Below are positions 1-7,130 of a DNA stretch of 13,186 bases, piece by piece. Every line of letters starts with the position of its first letter. Within the stretch, counting starts at the first letter, position 1. The DNA is taken from NCBI GenBank assembly GCA_031270205.1, contig JAISYA010000013.1, positions 1-13,186 of the forward strand. Reading direction: 5' to 3'. The translations under genes and the position numbers were made by a program. The stretch is from Treponema sp. GTDB taxonomy: Bacteria > Spirochaetota > Spirochaetia > Treponematales > Breznakiellaceae. Below the pieces are notes generated by a model. That model made no database searches. It saw only the letters and a program-made list of their open reading frames with translations, and was not told where the DNA came from.

Positions 1-458
1 GTGGTTTCTATCAGCAGGCTGTTCCTGGAGGCCGCAATAAGCCGTGCATGGAAGTTTTCATTCATCTCAATTCGCTTTTGTGAGTCCCCTTCCTTGGCGG
101 CACGGATCATTACGTCAAGGATGCTCTGCAAATCATCAATATCCTCCTGAGTGGAAACCCGCGCCGCAATCCGGCCCGCAAGCCCTTCCAGACAGGAGCG
201 GACTACAAAGAATTCCTTCATGTCTTCTTTTGTATGTTCCCGTATCACCGCTCCCTTATAGGGCTGCAAGTCCACGAGCCGCAGGGTGTGCAGACTCTTG
301 AGCGCTTCCCTGATTGGCGCATGGCTAACCCCGTAGTGCCGGGCCAGAACGCTTTCCACCAACCGTTCACCCGGCTTAAATTCCCCCTCAAAGATCGCTT
401 CCATGATTTGTTCTTTGATATGCTCGCTCAGGACTTTCTTTTCTATTGATTTAGTCAT
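1..458 (-). CDS. GntR-family transcriptional regulator, FadR/FCD subgroup (C-terminus cut off by window edge)
   Basis: The first 152 codons are in the window; the 3' end lies beyond base 1. Residues about 8-72 form a GntR winged helix-turn-helix, with the family pattern KPGERL (28-33), recognition-helix region VSHAPIREAL (44-53) and wing around 66-72. From about residue 78 an all-helical FCD ligand domain begins. It includes an N-x3-H element (N133, H137), which in this family often helps bind a metal or ligand. Such proteins usually repress catabolic operons and release DNA on binding an organic acid. The ATG at 458 is the only suitable start, because the upstream frame soon reaches a stop. 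No Shine-Dalgarno sequence precedes it, so the message may be nearly leaderless. The gene follows the molybdenum-hydroxylase genes in the same direction after 139 bases without an obvious terminator, so it is a candidate pathway regulator. Confidence 0.9.
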   Translation of the reverse strand, partial: MTKSIEKKVLSEHIKEQIMEAIFEGEFKPGERLVESVLARHYGVSHAPIREALKSLHTLRLVDLQPYKGAVIREHTKEDMKEFFVVRSCLEGLAGRIAARVSTQEDIDDLQSILDVMIRAAKEGDSQKRIEMNENFHARLIAASRNSLLIET

Positions 459-462
459 AATA

Positions 463-538
463 TATTGTATTCTATTGTATTCATACCGCCCGTACAGTCT
501 TCAGCGGGAACCTGTGCCTCCGGATTCAGTATACAATA
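463..538 (-). promoter_or_regulatory. Candidate promoter/operator region of the GntR-type gene, with tandem 10-bp repeats
   Basis: TATTGTATTC occurs twice head to tail at 463-472 and 473-482 on the plus strand. An inverted near-copy, GTATACAATA, lies at 529-538 with one mismatch. On the coding strand each repeat contains TACAAT, the same -10 hexamer used by both promoters of the central divergent region, so they could be overlapping -10 boxes. No good -35 hexamer was found 16-18 bases upstream. The one-turn (10-bp) spacing and inverted third copy also suit a regulator binding site. The central operator core TCGATWATCGA is absent here. Confidence 0.4.
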
Positions 539-597
539 TTTGCGCCTTTATTGCTATATTGCGTATAGAGTGCGCAGACGGCTTCTTCGTTCCCCGG

Positions 598-1092
598 CTA
601 TGACAACTGACCGGGCCGGCTCCCATTTAGGGACTTCGACGCCAGTTTGATCGCCTTGATGATACGGTTGTACCCTGTGCAGCGGCACAGGTTTCCTTCT
701 ATCCCTTTGCGTATCTCCGCTTCCGTGGGATGGGGGAACTCGTTCAGGATCGCCAGGGCCGTGAGGAGCATACCCGGCGTGCAGTAGCCGCATTGTATGG
801 CGCCCGTGTTGATGAAGGCTTCCTGGAGCGGATGGAGCGTACCGTCTTTTGCGAGGCCCTCCACAGTGAGAATTTCATGCCCGTCCGCCTCAGCCGCCAG
901 GACCAGGCAGGAGTTGACGGGCCTGCCGTCCATAAGAACGGTACACGCCCCGCACTCCCCTTCGTCGCAGCCTTCCTTCGTTCCCGTAAGGTGAAGATCG
1001 TTACGGATAAATTCCACCAATGTCTTTTCAACCGCCACAATGCGGCTGCAGGTCCTGCCGTTTACGGTTACGTGTATCGTCTTTTCCCTCAT
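598..1092 (-). CDS. Molybdenum hydroxylase (xanthine dehydrogenase family), small 2Fe-2S subunit
   Basis: This 164-residue protein is the full length expected for the separate iron-sulfur subunit of heterotrimeric molybdenum hydroxylases. It passes electrons from the molybdenum centre to the FAD subunit. The plant-ferredoxin-type domain has cysteines 42, 47, 50 and 62 (GCDEGECGAC motif). The helical second domain has cysteines 101, 104, 136 and 138 (QCGYCTPGM and LCRCTGY motifs). All eight ligands of the two clusters are present. The start codon overlaps the stop of the FAD-subunit gene as ATGA (1089-1092), with GGAGG just upstream, so translation is probably coupled. No signal peptide is seen, so it should be cytoplasmic. 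The family assignment is secure; the substrate is not indicated by this subunit. Confidence 0.95.
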   Translation of the reverse strand: MREKTIHVTVNGRTCSRIVAVEKTLVEFIRNDLHLTGTKEGCDEGECGACTVLMDGRPVNSCLVLAAEADGHEILTVEGLAKDGTLHPLQEAFINTGAIQCGYCTPGMLLTALAILNEFPHPTEAEIRKGIEGNLCRCTGYNRIIKAIKLASKSLNGSRPGQLS

Positions 1093-1985
1093 CCCTGCCT
1101 CCGGTCCGCCTCCGGGCCTTGTGCGCGGAGCATTGCCTTCCTGATCGCGGCGGGCACTATTGTTTCGAGGATGTCCCGGCGGTATTCTTCGGAGGAACGC
1201 CAGCTTCCCCGGGGCTTGGCCTCACGGGAGGCAATCCGCCCGGCTTCGGCGATAACGCTTTCCTTGGCCGCCCGGCCCTTCAGGAAGGCTTCCGTTTCCG
1301 GGGCCCGCATGGGCGTGGGCCCGGCAGTCGTGAGGCTCACGCGCACATGGCTGAAACAGCCCGCCGCGTCAAGGGTGAGGGCCGCCGAAGCGCCGAGAAG
1401 GGCGAGGTCCATGGCTTTCCTCCGGGCGAATTTGATGTAGGCCGATCCCATGCCGTCCTCCTGGGGCGGCAGGAGGATCTCCTTGAGCAGCTCGCCCTGC
1501 AAAAGGACCGTGCGCCCCGGCCCGGCGAAGAAACCGGCGGCGGGTATCTGCCGGGAGCCTCCCGGTCCATAGGCGACAAACACAGCGTCAAGCGCCAGAA
1601 GCGGGCCGAGGGTATCACCCGATGGCGCGGCGTTACAGATGTTGCCGCCCACCGTTGCCCTGTGCCGTATCTGGAGGGAACCGACGCTTTCGGCGGCTTC
1701 AGCCAGGGCGGTGCAGCGCTTTTTGAGGACGGCGTCACGGCTAAGGGTGAAGTGCGTGGTGAGCGCGCCGGCGGTAAAGCCGCCCGCCGGCGTTTCCCCG
1801 AAAGCCCTGAGCGCTTCAAGGCCCTTTATGTCGAGAACGAACGCGGGGCCGTCAAAGGATTCGTGCATCTTGACCAGCAGATCCGTGCCGCCCGCGAGTA
1901 TTTTACAGGACATGCCTTTTTCGCAAAGCAGGGCGACGGCTTCATCAAGCGTTCGGGGCCGCAGCAATTCAAAGGGCGGCAGCAT
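1089..1985 (-). CDS. Molybdenum hydroxylase (xanthine dehydrogenase family), FAD-binding subunit
   Basis: This 298-residue protein is the medium subunit of the complex and passes electrons from the iron-sulfur subunit via FAD to an acceptor. The two FAD-binding segments of the family are visible: KILAGGTDLL at 28-37 and TVGGNICNAAPSGD at 111-124. A CO-dehydrogenase-flavoprotein C-terminal domain follows, ending in a typical SSEEYRRDIL stretch near residue 270. The protein lacks the extra 4Fe-4S insertion of the beta subunit of 4-hydroxybenzoyl-CoA reductase, so I would not call it that enzyme. AGGAGG lies about 8 bases before the ATG. The gene begins only 3 bases after the large-subunit stop and overlaps the next gene by 4 bases. 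Confidence 0.94.
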   Translation of the reverse strand: MLPPFELLRPRTLDEAVALLCEKGMSCKILAGGTDLLVKMHESFDGPAFVLDIKGLEALRAFGETPAGGFTAGALTTHFTLSRDAVLKKRCTALAEAAESVGSLQIRHRATVGGNICNAAPSGDTLGPLLALDAVFVAYGPGGSRQIPAAGFFAGPGRTVLLQGELLKEILLPPQEDGMGSAYIKFARRKAMDLALLGASAALTLDAAGCFSHVRVSLTTAGPTPMRAPETEAFLKGRAAKESVIAEAGRIASREAKPRGSWRSSEEYRRDILETIVPAAIRKAMLRAQGPEADRRQG

Positions 1986-1988
1986 AGT

Positions 1989-4364
1989 TCAGATCCTCCT
2001 CTTTCCCTCATCCTTGAGGATCTTCAGCACCTTGCAGGCTTTCAGGGGGATGCCCTTCATCCTGATTCCCGTGGCCCGGGACACGGCGCAGCTTATCACC
2101 GCCGCCACAGGCACCACGGGCGGCTCCCCTATGCCCCGCGCCCCAAAGGGGCCGTCCCGCACGGGGTTTTCGACGAGGATCACGCCGGTTTCAAAATCCA
2201 CATCCATGGCGGTAGGTATTTTGAAATCAACCATGTTACCGTTCAGAAGCCTTCCCTTGTCATCGTAGATCAACTCCTCCGTAAGCGCGTGGCCCAATCC
2301 CATGGCAACGCCGCCTTCCACCTGCTGCACACAGTTCATGGTGTTTATGGCCTGGCCGACATCCTGGGCGGCGGCATATTTCAGTATTTCTGTCTTGCCC
2401 GTGGCCGGATCGACTTCGATCTCCACCGCATGGGCCATCCAGAACCATTGGGCCGTGGGTTTTTCGGATTGATGATCCGCGTCAGGCTTTACAAAAATAT
2501 CGCTGGTGGCGAATTGTCCGCGCCCGATAACCGGCTCCTGCTCACTCAGTATTTTGCTCTTCCCGATCTCCTCAAGGCGAATGTTCTGTCCGCCGGGGCC
2601 GGCTATCACACCATCCTCAAACGTTACGGCGGACACTTCCACGCCCCAGCTTATAGCAGCCAGTTTTTTTATCTGGGAGATCACATCGCCGGCGGCCTTG
2701 AGCGCGGCGTTACCCGTGTGGTAGGTGAGACGGCTGCCGGTAGTCGTTTTTTCATAAGGGGTGTACATGGTGTCCACAGGCGCGATCTCAATGTTCTCAT
2801 AAGGCAGACCGAGGCGCTCCGCGACGATCTGGGCGATGACCGTGTTTGTTCCCTGGCCGAGTTCCGTGCCGCCGCAAAGCACCGTGACCGTGGCATCTTC
2901 GTTGAACTTAAGTACCACCGACGAACCTGATGGCGTCCCCGTCAGCTTACAGCCGCAGGCAATGGCCTTGGCGCGGAATTTCCCCTCCGGCGTGACCCGG
3001 GCTTTGTACCCTTCTTCCCAGCCTATGAGTTCCGCCGCGCCGCGCAGACACTTTTCGGTTCCCACATCGGGCAGGGTCTCGCCGGCAGCCGATATGTCCC
3101 CGGAACGGTAAATGTTCCGGAGCCGGAATTCTAGGGGGTCCATGTTGAGTTTTTCGGCGATAATGTCCATTTGATTTTCATAGGCGAAGCAGATTTCCGG
3201 CTTGCCGAAGCCCCGGTAGGGCGCGGCGATATGCCTGTTCGTCACCACCGTGTATCCATCAATGCTCACATTCGGAATTTTATAGGGAGTTATGGAAGCA
3301 AGGCCGGCGTTGTAGTTTATGCGCGGTCCGGTGGTGGAATACGCACCGGTATCGTAAAACACTTCCATCTTTTGCACTTTCAGAAAGCCGTCGATAGTAA
3401 CGCCGGTCTTGATCCGTATCACCGACATGCCGCGTACGCAGCCGCCCAGGTAATCTTCCTTTCGCGTGAAGACAATCCGCACGGGACGGCCGCCTGAGTA
3501 ATATGCCAGAGCCGCCGCAATGGGTTCCACTTTCAGTTCATACTTGCTTCCGAAGCCGCCGCCTATCATCGTACAGATGAGGCGGACATTCTTTTGCGGT
3601 ATACCAAAAAGCGAGGCAAGTTGTTTCCGTATAAGAAAGGGGCTCTGGGCAGGAGACCAGATCGTAAGGAGATTCGACAGCCCATCGTATTGGGCGGTGG
3701 CGCAGTGGGTTTCAATCGTACTGTGATGTACGCCGCTGGTCCTGAATTCGTTCTCTATCACCAGATCCGATTCGGCAAAACCTTTCTTCGTGTCGCCATG
3801 CCTGAGCCTGAAATAATCGCAGAGGTTCGTCCCGTCCCGGGGATTCGCTTCGGAAGAACGCGCATAACCGGACCATTTTTCATGGACCAAGGGCGCGCCT
3901 TCTTCCAGCGCCTCAACCGGGTCCAGCACCGGTTCAAGGGCTTCGTATTCAACCTTGATGCGTTTTATTGCCTGCCGCGCCAGCGCTTCTGTCTCCGCCG
4001 CCACCGCAGCTACCGGTTCTCCGTTATAGCGCACCTTGTCAAAGGCAAGCACGCGTTGATCCACAATGAATTGCCCGAAGAGTCCGGTAAAATCTTTCCC
4101 GGTGATCACCGTAACGACACCGGGAAGTTCCTCCGCTTCAGAAACATCCAGGGACAGGATCTTCGCGTGGGCATGCGGCGATTGCAGCACCGCGCCGTAA
4201 AGCTGATTCGGAAAACGTATGTCGGAGCCGAAAACCGCCCGGCCCGCCGCTTTCGCGAGGGCGTCGTTGCGGATCAGGGGCTTGCCTACGTATTTGAAGG
4301 ACCCCATGGTTCCGGCATCCCCCGCGTCTCTGACGATTACATTGTTTCCCTTTTGTTCAGGCAT
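1989..4364 (-). CDS. Molybdenum hydroxylase (xanthine dehydrogenase family), large molybdopterin-binding catalytic subunit
   Basis: This 791-residue protein has the normal length for a separate catalytic subunit. Residues about 24-130 form the aldehyde-oxidase a/b-hammerhead domain, and the rest binds the molybdopterin cofactor. Visible family motifs are IGGGFGSK (267-274), YRGFGKPE (383-390), GGTELGQGT (498-506), QDVGQAINTM (667-676) and GARGIGEPP (741-749). E747 is at the position of the catalytic glutamate that activates water for hydroxylation of a carbon centre. The YRGFG segment resembles that of xanthine dehydrogenase and related heterocycle or aldehyde oxidisers and differs from the CO-dehydrogenase active-site loop. 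The exact substrate (purine, N-heterocycle, aldehyde or other) cannot be fixed by eye. No cofactor-insertion gene of the XdhC type lies in the window. A weak GGAG precedes the ATG; 24 bases separate it from the dehydrogenase gene. Confidence 0.95.
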   Translation of the reverse strand: MPEQKGNNVIVRDAGDAGTMGSFKYVGKPLIRNDALAKAAGRAVFGSDIRFPNQLYGAVLQSPHAHAKILSLDVSEAEELPGVVTVITGKDFTGLFGQFIVDQRVLAFDKVRYNGEPVAAVAAETEALARQAIKRIKVEYEALEPVLDPVEALEEGAPLVHEKWSGYARSSEANPRDGTNLCDYFRLRHGDTKKGFAESDLVIENEFRTSGVHHSTIETHCATAQYDGLSNLLTIWSPAQSPFLIRKQLASLFGIPQKNVRLICTMIGGGFGSKYELKVEPIAAALAYYSGGRPVRIVFTRKEDYLGGCVRGMSVIRIKTGVTIDGFLKVQKMEVFYDTGAYSTTGPRINYNAGLASITPYKIPNVSIDGYTVVTNRHIAAPYRGFGKPEICFAYENQMDIIAEKLNMDPLEFRLRNIYRSGDISAAGETLPDVGTEKCLRGAAELIGWEEGYKARVTPEGKFRAKAIACGCKLTGTPSGSSVVLKFNEDATVTVLCGGTELGQGTNTVIAQIVAERLGLPYENIEIAPVDTMYTPYEKTTTGSRLTYHTGNAALKAAGDVISQIKKLAAISWGVEVSAVTFEDGVIAGPGGQNIRLEEIGKSKILSEQEPVIGRGQFATSDIFVKPDADHQSEKPTAQWFWMAHAVEIEVDPATGKTEILKYAAAQDVGQAINTMNCVQQVEGGVAMGLGHALTEELIYDDKGRLLNGNMVDFKIPTAMDVDFETGVILVENPVRDGPFGARGIGEPPVVPVAAVISCAVSRATGIRMKGIPLKACKVLKILKDEGKRRI

Positions 4365-4388
4365 CCGGCAACTCCGTTGAAACGATTT

Positions 4389-5336
4389 TCAGGATACGGG
4401 TACAGACCAGTTGAAGAAACGTAAATACGGCTCGCTCGAACGCCTTCTAAAGTCGTCAATGTCTATCCCGCTCCAGTCGTAAACGCCTTTCCCTGTCTTA
4501 CATCCCAGATCCCCGGCTTCGTAACGTTCCCGAATCAGGTCCTGGGTTCTGTCCGCATTGCAGAGGCTTGGGAAAAGGTAATCTTCAATACCGCAAATCA
4601 TGTCCAGCCCCGCGTAATCGAAGTGTTCGAAAATACCAATGGAAGTATAACGCGGCGCGAAACTTGATTTCAATGCCTTGTCCACCGCTTCGGGATCGGC
4701 GATGCCCTGTTCCACCATGTAAACACATTCGCGGAACAAGGCGTGCTGCAGGCGGTTCGCGATGAAACCGGGAACGCTCTTTTTCATGACAACCGGATCG
4801 CGTCCAAGGGACACGAAGAAATCTTCAACCAGCTTCAATACCGCGCCGTCCGTCTCCCCGCCCGGCACAATTTCCACGCAGGGTACAAGGTGGGGCGGGT
4901 TGTAGGGATGGGCGACCACGAGTTTCTCCTTCGCGGCAAGCCCTTTACAAAGATCATCCGCCGATATAGCGGATGTGGTGGACGCGATGGCTTTGAATTG
5001 CCCGCAATGAGTTTCGATTTCTTTATACACGCTGTACTTTACGTCGAGCTTCTCGAAGACACATTCAAGGATGAAGTCGGCGTCCGCAAGGTCCGGGTAA
5101 TTCTGGGTGATAAAAAGGTAACGGCGGCATATTCTGGCCTGTTCATCCGTGAGCAGTTTCTTCTCCACAAGATCCGCATAGTATTGTTCATAGCGTTCAA
5201 GGCCGGCGGCTGCTTCCGCGTCGTTTACGGCATACATGGAGGTACGGTACCCGTTGCCGGTAAAGAGCGCCGCCATGCCGGCGCCGATCATTCCGGTCCC
5301 GATGACGGCAACATGATTAACGGAATCAAGTTTCAA
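4389..5336 (-). CDS. NAD-dependent 3-hydroxyacyl-CoA dehydrogenase-family protein, L-gulonate/carnitine dehydrogenase-like; TTG start
   Basis: This protein of 315 residues has an N-terminal Rossmann fold (GTGMIG at 13-18) and a C-terminal helical domain. Expected catalytic positions are S122, H143, E155 and N194. The stretch around the histidine reads HPYNPP (143-148). This resembles lambda-crystallin/L-gulonate 3-dehydrogenase and carnitine dehydrogenase more than the HFFNP of butanoyl-pathway enzymes, so the substrate may be a free 3-hydroxy acid and not a CoA ester. The frame stays open to 5414, but that extension lies inside the hydrolase gene and lacks family similarity. AAGGAGG followed by 5 bases leads to TTG at 5336, which gives the usual family N-terminus. 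The gene overlaps the hydrolase stop by 11 bases, implying translational coupling. Confidence 0.88.
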   Translation of the reverse strand: MKLDSVNHVAVIGTGMIGAGMAALFTGNGYRTSMYAVNDAEAAAGLERYEQYYADLVEKKLLTDEQARICRRYLFITQNYPDLADADFILECVFEKLDVKYSVYKEIETHCGQFKAIASTTSAISADDLCKGLAAKEKLVVAHPYNPPHLVPCVEIVPGGETDGAVLKLVEDFFVSLGRDPVVMKKSVPGFIANRLQHALFRECVYMVEQGIADPEAVDKALKSSFAPRYTSIGIFEHFDYAGLDMICGIEDYLFPSLCNADRTQDLIRERYEAGDLGCKTGKGVYDWSGIDIDDFRRRSSEPYLRFFNWSVPVS

Positions 5337-6201
5337 AACGGCCTCCTTGTTTTGCGGACAGGTAGTCGTAACAGGCCATGACATTGTAGGTCTGTATGTA
5401 ATCCATACATTCATCCTGTCCTATATCAACGGGGCAGCGCCCGGCAAAGCTGATACGCTCGACACATTCCTCTTTCGTCCACCCTTTGCTCATGGCGTAG
5501 CCCACCGCCTGCAGCCATTCGTGGAGGAACGCCTTCTGTTCAAACAGGTAACTTTTGTCCACCACCGGCCCGTGACCGGGGACGATGTGATCGACCTCCA
5601 GTGTGCCGAGGAAGTCCAGGCTGCGAAAAAGATCGTCGAAATTGATACTGTGAAACCATATCTGGCAGCCGGAAAAAACGGTATCCCCCACAAACACGGT
5701 CCGTTCCTGGGGTACATATACGCTGATGTTCGCGTCCGAATGTCCCGGCGTGTAAAAGAGTTTAAAGTCATGCCGCCCGACCCTGAGGGACAGGCGGTCG
5801 GAAAAGAGGATGTTGGGAAATCCGATTTTATACTCCGCCTCCGGGGGCATCTTGCCGAGCCCGTCCGGGTCCTGCCGCCTGATAACATCCACGCTGTAAT
5901 CGTAGGTAGTCATGTTGAAGGACGGCGGAATCTTCCAAAACCCGTTGAGGATCTTTTCGTGACCGATGATATCACATTCACCGGCGAACCAGTGATTGCC
6001 GAAGATATGGTCGATATGGCCTTCCGTGTTGATAAGGTATTGTATCGGTCCCCGCTCCAGGGCAAACCGGCGCATTTCAAGCAGCGTGGTGATCCACTGG
6101 GCGGTGTCAATGAAGACCGCGCCTTCGGATGTAAAGACGATGCCCGGATCGCAGCCCCGTATCTTTGTTTCGACATATACATTTTCGGTCAGTTGTTCCA
6201 T
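5326..6201 (-). CDS. Metallo-beta-lactamase-fold hydrolase with variant E-x-H-x-D-H metal motif
   Basis: This 291-residue protein shows the metal ligands of the MBL fold in order: E60-G-H62-I-D64-H65, H154 (TPGHSD), D173 (VGDT) and H210 (VPGHGP). The first histidine of the canonical HxHxDH signature is replaced by glutamate; all other ligands are present. This family hydrolyses thioesters, lactones, esters and other bonds, so the reaction cannot be named. Its place between a P-loop protein and a dehydrogenase suggests hydrolysis of a pathway intermediate, such as a lactone, ester or thioester. A GAGGG Shine-Dalgarno precedes the ATG by about 6 bases, 14 bases after the previous stop. No signal peptide is apparent, so a cytoplasmic role fits better than antibiotic resistance. 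Confidence 0.88.
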   Translation of the reverse strand: MEQLTENVYVETKIRGCDPGIVFTSEGAVFIDTAQWITTLLEMRRFALERGPIQYLINTEGHIDHIFGNHWFAGECDIIGHEKILNGFWKIPPSFNMTTYDYSVDVIRRQDPDGLGKMPPEAEYKIGFPNILFSDRLSLRVGRHDFKLFYTPGHSDANISVYVPQERTVFVGDTVFSGCQIWFHSINFDDLFRSLDFLGTLEVDHIVPGHGPVVDKSYLFEQKAFLHEWLQAVGYAMSKGWTKEECVERISFAGRCPVDIGQDECMDYIQTYNVMACYDYLSAKQGGRFET

Positions 6202-6215
6202 GGTTACCCTCGCCC

Positions 6216-7100
6216 CTACAAGTATTTTTCAAGCTCATCAAGCAGTATCTCCGGTTTCGCGCAGCGCACATACACATACGGGCGGGTAGACGTGAAGTTG
6301 TCAATGAACCCCGCGCGTTTGAGGCGCAGTTCCTCCGTATCGAAAACCGGCATGGGGAAACCGGGCCGCAGCAGAATATGCAGGCCGAAATAATCACAGA
6401 GACAATGATAGGTCTGGTACTGTTTTTCGTATTCCGACATAAGATCCGACACGGTCGCGTAATTGCCGTCCATGTCCGGCATCATGACGAGGTCGATCTT
6501 CGCTTCTCCTTTGTAAAGCTCGTACTCCGGGTCCTTGTCAAAGAACTTTGCCACCCCTTCGTCCTGGTCCGGCTTGTCTATCCGTTCCGTACCTTTTGAC
6601 CGCTCACGTAGATAAACCTTCTGTGATCCGAGGATATAGTTCCCGTCAAAATCAAGCACCGTTGTCTCTGTGGAAAGGATCTTCGCTCCCCGCTTACACG
6701 CCTCAATCTGGCTCATGCTCTTCCCGCGGTTACCCTCTCCGCCGAGGAAGAGAATGTTTTTGCCCCGGTAATTAACGGCGGAGGAATGAAAGAGATACCT
6801 GCCGGCAGCGAACAGCTTTGACGCGATAAAAGAAACGATGATGCGCTGTATCGCGCCTTCATACCATTCGCCCTTAAGGACAACGTGCTTTCCGTCAAAG
6901 CTGAGGCCCGGTTCGGATTCATCCTTGTACCAAATGAAGTCCGGTTCCCCAATGTCGCTGCCTTTCCTGTAATTGACGCCGCCGAGCCGGTAGTTGAGGA
7001 AGGTCATGTCCTCAAGTATCCTTTCAACCGCGGGATCACTGTGAACGTCCAGCCTTATCGCCGTATTGACGCATGAAATTTGTTCCGTGTATAACGCCAT
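6216..7100 (-). CDS. HPr kinase/PEPCK-like P-loop protein of unknown function
   Basis: This protein of 294 residues has a central stretch resembling the HPr kinase/phosphorylase fold. HSSAV at 105-109 corresponds to the strand before the P-loop, and a Walker A motif follows at 121-128 (GEGNRGKS). About 15-18 residues later, where HPr kinases carry an Asp-Asp pair, this protein has STET (143-146). It may therefore bind nucleotide without acting as a normal HPr kinase. The first 100 and last 100 residues match nothing I recognise. An excellent GGAAGGAG site precedes the ATG, 30 bases after the ATP-grasp gene stop. Because it directly follows the two phosphotransferase genes, it could be a third component or a regulatory kinase for them. 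Family placement is moderate and is based on motif order only. Confidence 0.62.
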   Translation of the reverse strand: MALYTEQISCVNTAIRLDVHSDPAVERILEDMTFLNYRLGGVNYRKGSDIGEPDFIWYKDESEPGLSFDGKHVVLKGEWYEGAIQRIIVSFIASKLFAAGRYLFHSSAVNYRGKNILFLGGEGNRGKSMSQIEACKRGAKILSTETTVLDFDGNYILGSQKVYLRERSKGTERIDKPDQDEGVAKFFDKDPEYELYKGEAKIDLVMMPDMDGNYATVSDLMSEYEKQYQTYHCLCDYFGLHILLRPGFPMPVFDTEELRLKRAGFIDNFTSTRPYVYVRCAKPEILLDELEKYL

Positions 7101-7130
7101 GTTTGTCTCCTTCCGTGCGGATATTGTTTG

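Noticed and set aside
459..597. Terminator between the 2Fe-2S subunit gene and the regulator gene
   Set aside because: No stem-loop followed by a T run was found on the minus strand, so read-through into the regulator remains possible.
730..1440. Plus-strand open frame of 236 codons
   Set aside because: It is antisense to the 2Fe-2S and FAD subunit genes, which are supported by eight cluster cysteines and FAD motifs.
1020..2930. Long plus-strand open frame of 636 codons
   Set aside because: It lies antisense to the FAD and molybdopterin subunit genes, whose proteins carry unmistakable family motifs; the plus-strand translation has no recognisable domain and arises from codon bias in GC-rich genes.
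598..4364. 4-hydroxybenzoyl-CoA reductase
   Set aside because: The neighbouring phenylphosphate-synthase-like genes made this attractive, but the FAD subunit lacks the extra 4Fe-4S insertion of that enzyme and no CoA ligase or carboxylase is present.
5347..6393. Plus-strand open frame of 348 codons
   Set aside because: It is the complement of the MBL hydrolase gene and the end of the P-loop protein gene; no family features or ribosome binding site support it.
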